DNA from: Selaginella moellendorffii
Taxonomy: Eukaryota > Streptophyta > Lycopodiopsida > Selaginellales > Selaginellaceae
Length of the DNA stretch: 64,000 nt
Assembly (NCBI RefSeq): GCF_000143415.4
Contig: NW_003314285.1
Coordinates: 1 to 64,000, forward strand
Reading direction: 5' to 3'
The notes under the pieces are model-generated. The model made no database searches and was not told where the DNA came from. It was given only the letters and a program-made list of their open reading frames with translations. The first letter of the stretch is position 1. Each line of letters begins with the position of its first letter. The position numbers and the translations under genes were made by a program. Below are positions 56,990 to 64,000 of this stretch, one piece after another.

Positions 56990-57451
56990 TAAATGTGTAG
57001 TAGGGATAATAGGTAGGTTAGGTATAATTAACCAACCTAAGATATAGTTTAGCTCTTGCTTGTGTGCCTGTCTTTATTTTATGTCTAGCTTGGGTTTAAG
57101 CCCAAACTCCATACCATATTAGCTAGTGAAATATCTATATTTTTATGTTAGGCCATATTTGGCTCTGTTTTGCATGCTGATTTTGGCATTGGGATGCTAG
57201 ATGCTTTAGGATTGTTCTTATGTCACTTTGTGCTCCTACACCTTCACTCTTTAGGTTGTATGCTTGGGAGTTGCTCCATACTTCTATCACTTCACTCCTT
57301 GAGATATACATTCGGAAGTTGTTCCATACTTTGATTATTTCACTCTTTATCTCCATGCTTAGGAGTTTGGCTTTGTCTCTTTATTTAGTGGCCCAAGGCT
57401 TTAAAATTTGGGTTTCACTTCATTGCCCTTGGCCTATGTGTCCAAGGGTTT
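56990..57451 (+). repeat. H repeat copy 1, left part (interrupted by solo LTR S1)
   Basis: Begins near gtgtagtagggataatagg and matches 59631-59688 followed by 60990-61400, in the same orientation: tagtttagctcttg, tctagcttgggt.taagcc, gttaggcca, ttgggatg, agtggcccaaggc. It resumes after the LTR at 59176-59262 (tctgct.tatagttat, gctaca). It could itself be an LTR or a non-autonomous element. Confidence 0.65.
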
Positions 57452-59175
57452 TGTGAGACACAAAATCCCTAGGCCCCAAAGTGGAGTTGAAAGGGTGCCA
57501 CGTGGTAGTGGCTGAAGTGAAAGCGAAACGAACGTAACACATTTAGACTAAAAGCTCCGACTTGAAAGGTTGAGAGCGGGAGTGGAACTCCCAACAAAGA
57601 GCTCGAGGAACAAGCACGAAGCGAGAAATAAGCGAGGCTCCAAAAACGGACCCAAAAGGACCAACACATGACACGTGGAAGTGTCCGAGATGGACCCGAG
57701 TTGGAGTCCGAAATGGAGTCCAAGATGGAGTCCGAGATGGACCTGAGTTGGAGTCCGAGATGGAGTCTGAGATGGACCCGAGTTGGAGTCCGAGATGGAC
57801 CCGAGTTGGAGTCCAAGATGGAGTCCGAGGTGGACCTAGGATGGAGTCCGAGATGGACCCGAGTTGGAGTCTGAGGTGGAGTTTGAGATGGAGTCCAAGA
57901 TGGACCAAAATGGAGTCCGAGAAGGACCTGAGATGGAGTCCAAGATGGAGTCCGAGATGGATCGAGATGGAGTCCGAGAAGGACCCGAGATGGAGTCCAA
58001 GATGGACCCGAGATGGAGTTCGAGATGGACCGAGACGGAGTCCGAGATGGAGTCCGAGATGGACCCGAGATGGAGTCTGAGAAGGACCCGAGATGGAGTC
58101 TGAGGTTGAGACCGAGACCAGGACCGAGACCGAGACCGGGACTAGGACCGAGACCGAGGCCGAGTCCGAGTCCGAGTCCGAGTTCGAGTCTGAGAGGGTG
58201 AAAGCCCAAAGCGTTCGTCTCCCAGACCCTAGGGGGTTTGGTAAGCTCCAAAAGTATAGTAAGGGGGAGGATTGTAGTGGAGCTAGTTTGGCCAGGAAAG
58301 GCCAGTTTGGCCCAGGAGGGTGATGAATTGACCACTGGGAAGTCCAAGACTAGAGTGAATACAGACCGACAAGCGGGGTAGCTTGGTGAAGTGTTCAAGA
58401 GCCGGCTCTAGTTCCCCTGGGAGATCAACTGGCCGATGCTCCCAGTCCAAGTGTGGGTGGCATTACCTACTTGGATACCTGGTGTGGCTCAATGGAACCT
58501 CGTTCTAAGCCTATGGCTAGAGCGCCTAAAGGTAGAAGGTGGGGAGAGTACCCACGGGGCTCGCGTAGGGCCACGGTGTTCCGAAATGTTATCCCGAAGT
58601 CCCAAATGGGGGAAAGGAGGAGGAGTAATCCTCTAGTGTAGTGACTACGGATACGGTCACATGGTGAGGAAGTCCTAGAGGACAATGGGACTTAGTGGCC
58701 GAGCCTGCAAGCCTTGATCTAGTGGCAGTGTTAGTGAACATGGCCATAGACGGAAAAGGGACTTGGTAGGAACTGACAAAGGGATGTTGGGGAAGGCTAT
58801 TCCTCATGTCTGTGGGCATCCTAAGGATGCTAAGGAGTGGATCTGGGATGACCACTTGTGGATGGATAACCCAGTCTTGGAGAGATTAGATTGTTATGCA
58901 AGTGGTTTTGGACCACCAGTGCGGCAAAGGTGAATGGGCATAGCCTTAGCGTAACGGGCTGATATGTCAGTGGTACCTTTGGATGTCGATCTTGGGACTG
59001 GACACATGGAGCACTTGGACCAAGTGCAAGGGATGAGTGGCATAGATGCCATTCTCAGGACTAGCAAGTCCCAAGTACTGAATTGGACTTAAGGAGGTTG
59101 TGAATGAGGACTCCTCCAAGTGGTCAGAGGTGTGGTTAAGTGACTAAAGTAGAATGGAAAATTTAGTTGCTTACA
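57452..59175 (+). mobile_element. Solo LTR S1 (1.72 kb)
   Basis: Starts tgtgagacac and ends ttgcttaca (TG...CA). It is flanked by ggttt (57447-57451) and gattt (59176-59180), a 5-bp target duplication with one mismatch. The empty site is seen in H repeat copy 2 (ggtttaggttctgct, about 61386). No internal retroviral genes adjoin it. It is related throughout to S2 in opposite orientation. Contains the minisatellite at 57690-58200; the long frames across it are repeat artefacts. Confidence 0.75.
57690..58200. repeat. Degenerate minisatellite in S1
   Basis: Variable units built from gatggagtccgagatggacc-type words (about 12-24 bp), then a hexamer-like gaccga tract at about 58108-58180. The counterpart in S2 is shorter, which explains most of the length difference between the two LTRs. 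Confidence 0.85.
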
Positions 59176-59262
59176 GATTTACACTCTGCTCTATAGTTAT
59201 TTTATTGTAGATCACTATAGGGTAAAGGTTGAAAACTATATATGCTACACATAAGCTCATGC
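59176..59262 (+). repeat. H repeat copy 1, right part
   Basis: Continues the H repeat after S1, matching 61386-61471: the degenerate hairpin gttattttattgtagatcactatag, then gggtaaagg and gctaca..aagctcat. Confidence 0.55.
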
Positions 59263-59628
59263 AAATAGTATATCTCAAATCTATCTAATGAGCCTAAGAA
59301 AATGTCGTGAATGTGACTTTGGGTATCGAAAGTTACCTGTCAACTATCCTTTCAAATATTCTTTCTTTACTGCCATGACAGTAGGAGGTTAGTATAATTG
59401 GTTCCCTTTATTAGCCCCTCTTGTTCAAGTGTTAATAAATTGTGCTTAGCACCTATACTTAGCTAGATGGACATAAGGGATGAACTCCTATATGTTTTTA
59501 ACTGAGTATACTTGGCTTGACACTTAGTTCTCTTTTGCTCTGTTTTGCACTAGCTTGATAAGAACCCTCATGTATTGAGACTAGTCCCTTAATATTGCTG
59601 GATGATAGCTTACTATATCTGCCAAACA

Positions 59629-59688
59629 CTAGATGTATAGTAGGGATAGTGGGTAGGTTGGGCATGGCCAAGCAACCTGAGGCATAGC
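59629..59688 (+). repeat. H repeat copy 2, left part
   Basis: Matches the start of copy 1 (56990-57048): agatgtatagtagggatagtg, gggtaggttgggcat and caacctgaggcatag, up to the insertion point of S2. Confidence 0.6.
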
Positions 59689-60989
59689 TGTAAGCGACCA
59701 ATTTTTCTATCCTACTTTAGTCACTTAAACTACACCTCCGACCACTTGGGGGAGTCTCATTCACAACCTCCTTAAGTCTAATTCCAGACATAAGACTTGC
59801 TGGCCCCGAGAATGGCATCCATGCCACTCATCCTTTGCACTTGGTCCAAGTGCTTCACGTGTCCGGTCCCAAGATCGACACCCCAAGGTACCACTGACAT
59901 ACCAGCCCATTACACTAAGGCCATGCCCATTCACCTTAGTCACATCACCACAGCCTGACCACTAAGTCCCACTATCCTCTGGGACTTTTTCACCACATGA
60001 CCGTATCCTTGGTCTCCACACTAGAGGACTGTGCCTCTTCCATTCTATAGTCTGGGACTTTGGGACAACATTTCGAAACACCATGGCCTTACGCGAGCCT
60101 CATGGGTACTCTCCCCACTTTCCGCCTTTAGGTGCTCTAGCCATGGGCTTAGAGCGAGGTTCCATTGAGCCACACCAGGTATCCAAGTAGGTAGTGCCAT
60201 CCACACTTGGACTGGGAACATTGGCCATTTGATCTCCCAGAGGAACTAGAGCCGACTCTTGAACACTTCACCAAGCTACCCCGCTTGATAGTCCACATTC
60301 ACTCTAGCCTTGGACCTCCTAGTGGTTATCCCATCACTCAACACCTGAATATAGCCTTCTTGGGCCAAATTGGCCTTTCCTGGCCAAATTGGCTCCACTA
60401 GAGTCCTCCCCCTACTATACTTTTGGAGCTCACCAAACCCCCCAAGGTCCGGGAGATGAACGCTTTAGGCTTTCACCCTCTCAGACTCAAACTTGGACTC
60501 GGACTCGGACTCGAACTCGGACTTGGACTCGGGCTTGGGCTTGGTCTTGGCCTCGGCCTCATTCTTGGTCTCGGGCCTGGTCTCGGTCTTGATCTCGGTC
60601 CCGTTCTCGGTCTCGGCTTCGGACTCCATCTCAGGTCCTTCTTGGACTCCATCTCGGGTCCATCTCGGACTCCATCTCGGGTCCATCTCGGATCCATCTC
60701 GGACTCCATCTCGGTCCATCTCGGACTCCACTCGGGTCCATCTCGGGTCCATCTCAGACTCCATCTCAGGTCCATCTCGGACTCCATCTCAGGTCCATCT
60801 CGGATTCTTTTATTGCTCACTTCATGCTCGTTCCTTGAGCACTCTGTTGGGAGTTCCACTCCCACTCTTGACCTTTCAAGTCAGAGCTTTTTAGTCTAAA
60901 CATGTTACACTCATTTGGCTTTCACTTCGGCCACTACCACATGGCACCCTTTCAGCTCCACTTTGGGGCTTAGGGATTTGTATCTCACA
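59689..60989 (-). mobile_element. Solo LTR S2 (1.30 kb), inverted relative to S1
   Basis: On the + strand it starts tgtaagcgac and ends tatctcaca, the complement order of S1. Flanks atagc (59684-59688) and atagt (60990-60994) form a 5-bp target duplication with one mismatch; the empty site atagtttagctc is seen in H copy 1 at about 57046. Its complement matches S1 over nearly the whole length, including the gcactggtccaagtgc-type and cacaccaggtatccaagta stretches. No adjoining pol or gag. Confidence 0.75.
60478..60810. repeat. Degenerate minisatellite in S2
   Basis: Hexamer-like ggactc/ggtctc units (60490-60625) followed by ccatctcggactccatctcg-type units to about 60805. It is the inverted equivalent of the S1 minisatellite. 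Confidence 0.85.
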
Positions 60990-61471
60990 ATAGTTTAGCT
61001 CTTGTTTGCATGCCTATCCTTGTTCTACGTCTAGCTTGGGTCTAAGCCAAGTTCCTTTCATGCTAGCTAGTGGAGTACCCATATCCTTGCGTTAGGCCAC
61101 TGGTATGCTGAAATAGCGCTAAACTATGTTTAGCTCCATTTTGGGTGTTTGTCCTGATATTGGGATGTTGGATACTCTAGGACTATTCCAAGTTGCTCTA
61201 TGCTCATATCCTTTCACTCCTTGGGCTGTACACTCGAGAGTCACTCTGTATTTCAGTACCTTCATTCCTTAGCTCTACACTTAAGAGTTTGGCTCCATTC
61301 TTCATTCAGTGGCCCAAGGCCCTGAAATTCAGGTTCCACACCACTATCCTTTGGACACATGGTATGTGGCACGTGGCACATGTAGGGTTTAGGTTCTGCT
61401 TCATGGTTATCCTATGGTAAATCACCATAGGATAAAGGGTAAAAACCACGTGCGCTACAACAAAAGCTCAT
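60990..61471 (+). repeat. H repeat copy 2, right part, with perfect hairpin
   Basis: Continues copy 2 after S2 and ends near gtgcgctaca. It contains a perfect 10-bp inverted repeat (atcctatggt at 61409-61418, complement 61424-61433, 5-nt loop). Degraded versions of the same hairpin occur at 59196-59226 and 61661-61690. Confidence 0.65.
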
Positions 61472-64000
61472 ATAATATGGTATAAAATGGTACACACCAA
61501 AATCCTTACCCAAATACATATGTGAAACCATAGCAACCACCTAGTTAGATCATCATTTTCATCTTTACATATGCAATAAAACTAGTTTCTTAATCTCATT
61601 AAATAGTTTTTATTGAGATTAATTCTTTGATACCAAATGTAATGCACATGGTTTTAACCTTATACCCTATGGTAAATTACTATAAGATAAACCATGGAAA
61701 TCTAACCCTTGAACATATAGAGCTTAGGCTTAGACTTAAGTTGGATGCAAAAGAAGGACAAACACAGACAATGGGGAGTTTGATAATATTTCAGGTTGGA
61801 TACATGTTTTAGGCTTTCAGCCCAATCCTAAAAGTTAGTCTCTGGGACAAAATTTAAAACTTACTAATTATGAAATGTCATTAGATTGTGAATCTAGAAG
61901 AAAAAATAACACCATTGTGTTCAAGACATTCTCTACATTCCATAAATATATATAAGTATCAGATTTAAACACTTTCTATAAATAGGATTAACATATAAGG
62001 CATGATAGCCAGATTTAAGGATTCCATCTAAAGGCCTCCACCACTACTAGATCCCCCCTATCATATTCTGGTTGAAGCATAGAAGCCATTTGCCTCTCCA
62101 TTTAGCAATCTTGCTAGGTGACCTTTGTCCTCAATCAGCAAATGGTGAAGTTTGATGGCCGCTAGTAAGAGCCTCCATCACATCCAAATAATCACTAAGG
62201 TCTGGGTTTTCTTGTTGTTGAAATGGTTTTGGTTGCATGCCTCTCATAAGGAATAGACTTTAATAGCTTTTCATATCACATATTGTTCTTGTCTCAGGAC
62301 TTCCCATACTATGGACCCCAACATTTTTCCCGAGGGGTCCCACCACATATTCATTGCCATTACATAGCTCAAGAATGACTTTGGTAAGATGAGCCATGAT
62401 TAAACCTAAAACTTCATAGCAAAGAAAAAAGGAGAAAGAATAGACAAGAAAATTTTAATCTCTACCTAACAAGATATAAATCTAGTAAAAAACCTACTCT
62501 AAATACTAGAGCTACTAAAGCTAATTGCTAACTACTGCATGAGCTAACTACGAGTGAAGAACTAAAGCTAATTGGAGGTGATGGACTCTACTCTGCTCAA
62601 ACATCAATAAGGTTGATGTGCACAATTAACACCTATTAGCATGATTGTAATTAGGGACTCTAGAAAAATAAAAAGAAAGTGACTAACCTTTTACGGAACT
62701 ATTGGAGCATTCACAATAATAGCAACTAGCTTTCCTTATAGAGCTTCCACATTAACTTTGTTGGGACATCTCTCACCCCTAACCACAACTTCATGACCCC
62801 ACACACACATTCACACACTCATTACTCCAAGATCAAGTGGGAACCCTAGATTCAGGGCTAATATACAAAGATGAGACCTAGAATATTCCTTATGCTCTCT
62901 CAAGATGGAATCAAAGCCGTGATTGTGAGAATGAGATAAGGATGAGCTAGTGCCACAACAAGCAACCACTAGTGGGATGCTGAGATGCTCCCATATGCTA
63001 AAATGTAATGTCTAGAGAGGGTAGTTGTTGAAACAAAGAGAAATAGCAAAAAAAGAAGAGAAAAAAGCAAAAAATCAAAGTCAAAAGGAATGAGGACAAA
63101 AGTAGAAGATGAGAGAGGAGTTTGAAGTTCAAAAACATAGGAAAAATTTAATGGAAAATTGTATAATTGAATTAGAGACTCAAGAAAGTGGAAAAAGAAA
63201 GAAAATAAAAAGAAAAAAAACAAAAAACCAAATGGAAACAAGCTCAAACCTAGCTCCCACATGTTAGAAAGTGAATATGCTAATGCAACCTCAAGCTTAT
63301 ATAGTCTGTGCTCAAAACTTTGACTTAGAATGGAGAAGCATAGAGAATATAATATCTATAAATGGATGGCATGAGTAAATGTGTGCAAGGAGAAATTGTG
63401 ATTTGATGTAGTGAAACTTGAAGTCACAATTACTATTGGACCACTACTTGAAAGGTGGCAAATTACTTCACTTCTGAGTTGAGCTGGAATAAAAGGGTGT
63501 CACCTCTATTGTCTACACCTCTAAAAGCACCTAGGTGCCCACTACAATTAGGATCTCTTGATGGAAGAAGAAATCAACTCCAAAGAATGGAAAGTAACAA
63601 CATGTAACTAGTCCATTGAATATCTTGCATATTGTGCATGAAAATGTCTTATTTTTTGTTGTTCTTGTTTGGAATAGCCTTTATGATGAAGTGATGTCCC
63701 AAAGTTTTGGTCTAAGGTTGTAGTGAATGGTGGAAAATATGTATGAAGTGATTGGGTATGTGTAGCGAGAGATGGGCAATGGTGGTGTCAGTGTGGAATT
63801 ATATTTTGGACTGTGGATGATGTAAAGTGATGATGAGAATGTGAGGATGTAAGTGATGTAAAGAAAGAAGCCAAAGATTTTGAGAACAAACCAGCAAGAG
63901 TTGAGGAGTCTTTATACAATCGGTAATGCAATTAGAGCATGTTCACCATGGAAAGAAACTTGCTCCACATGATTCTTTAGCTTGGAGAAATGTGGAAGAA

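Larger units (their letters stand above)
54700..64000. other. AT-rich repeat block at the right end
   Basis: Repeat-rich, mostly AT-rich DNA. Recognised parts are listed separately: a gag-like relic, two solo LTRs, their host repeats and minisatellites. Segments 55700-56950, 59270-59620 and 61700-64000 show only short frames and no recognisable gene. The solo LTRs are more GC- and CpG-rich than their surroundings. Confidence 0.65.

Noticed and set aside
57469-58398. Long minus frame of 309 codons, and similar frames at 60423-60899, rich in Pro-Ser-Arg or Trp-Ser-Pro-Arg repeats
   Set aside because: They run through the LTR minisatellite, occur in several frames at once, and reflect repeat periodicity, not a protein.

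Overview
This is a nuclear window from a land plant, most likely a lycophyte such as Selaginella (inference). Genes carry very short introns, mostly about 45-60 bp with GT-AG ends. Four intronless PLS-class pentatricopeptide repeat (PPR) genes sit within 31 kb. There are land-plant families such as EPFL peptides, a two-domain AP2 factor and a MUSE13/14-type TRAF protein. Compact, moderately GC-rich gene islands alternate with long AT-rich, CpG-poor blocks of decayed repeats. No database search was possible. Exon junctions were read by eye from splice signals, reading-frame continuity and family knowledge, and may be off by a base or two.

Layout. 1-1.9 kb: broken copies of a UDP-glycosyltransferase (UGT) and a SABATH methyltransferase. 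1.9-11.8 kb: AT-rich repeats with a Ty3/gypsy remnant, a decayed UGT fragment and several small repeats. 12.5-16.8 kb: EPFL remnant, SABATH pseudogene, full-length UGT and EPFL peptide gene, all on the minus strand. 16.8-20.9 kb: no recognisable gene. 20.9-27.5 kb: LUC7-like splicing factor (-), pectinesterase (+), PPR (+), unknown protein (+). 27.5-32.3 kb: AT-rich repeats with a MITE-like element. 32.4-34.2 kb: cytosolic-type tryptophanyl-tRNA synthetase (+). 34.2-38.5 kb: intergenic, with a TGACG motif cluster. 38.5-41.7 kb: AINTEGUMENTA-type AP2 factor (+). 42.9-54.4 kb: PPR (-), MUSE13/14-type TRAF protein (-), PPR (+), PPR (-). 54.7-64 kb: AT-rich repeats, including a gag zinc-knuckle relic and two solo LTRs in opposite orientation, each inserted in a copy of an older repeat.

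Function. The island genes are mostly housekeeping or developmental: U1 snRNP splicing, tRNA charging, cell-wall pectin modification, organelle RNA processing, immune-receptor/autophagy turnover, stomatal/growth peptide signalling and meristem transcription control. The left end is the most dynamic part. An EPFL-UGT-SABATH unit appears to have been duplicated in tandem; one copy keeps an EPFL gene and a UGT with an open reading frame, while the rest decayed and part was engulfed by repeats. No operon, CRISPR array or complete RNA gene was found.
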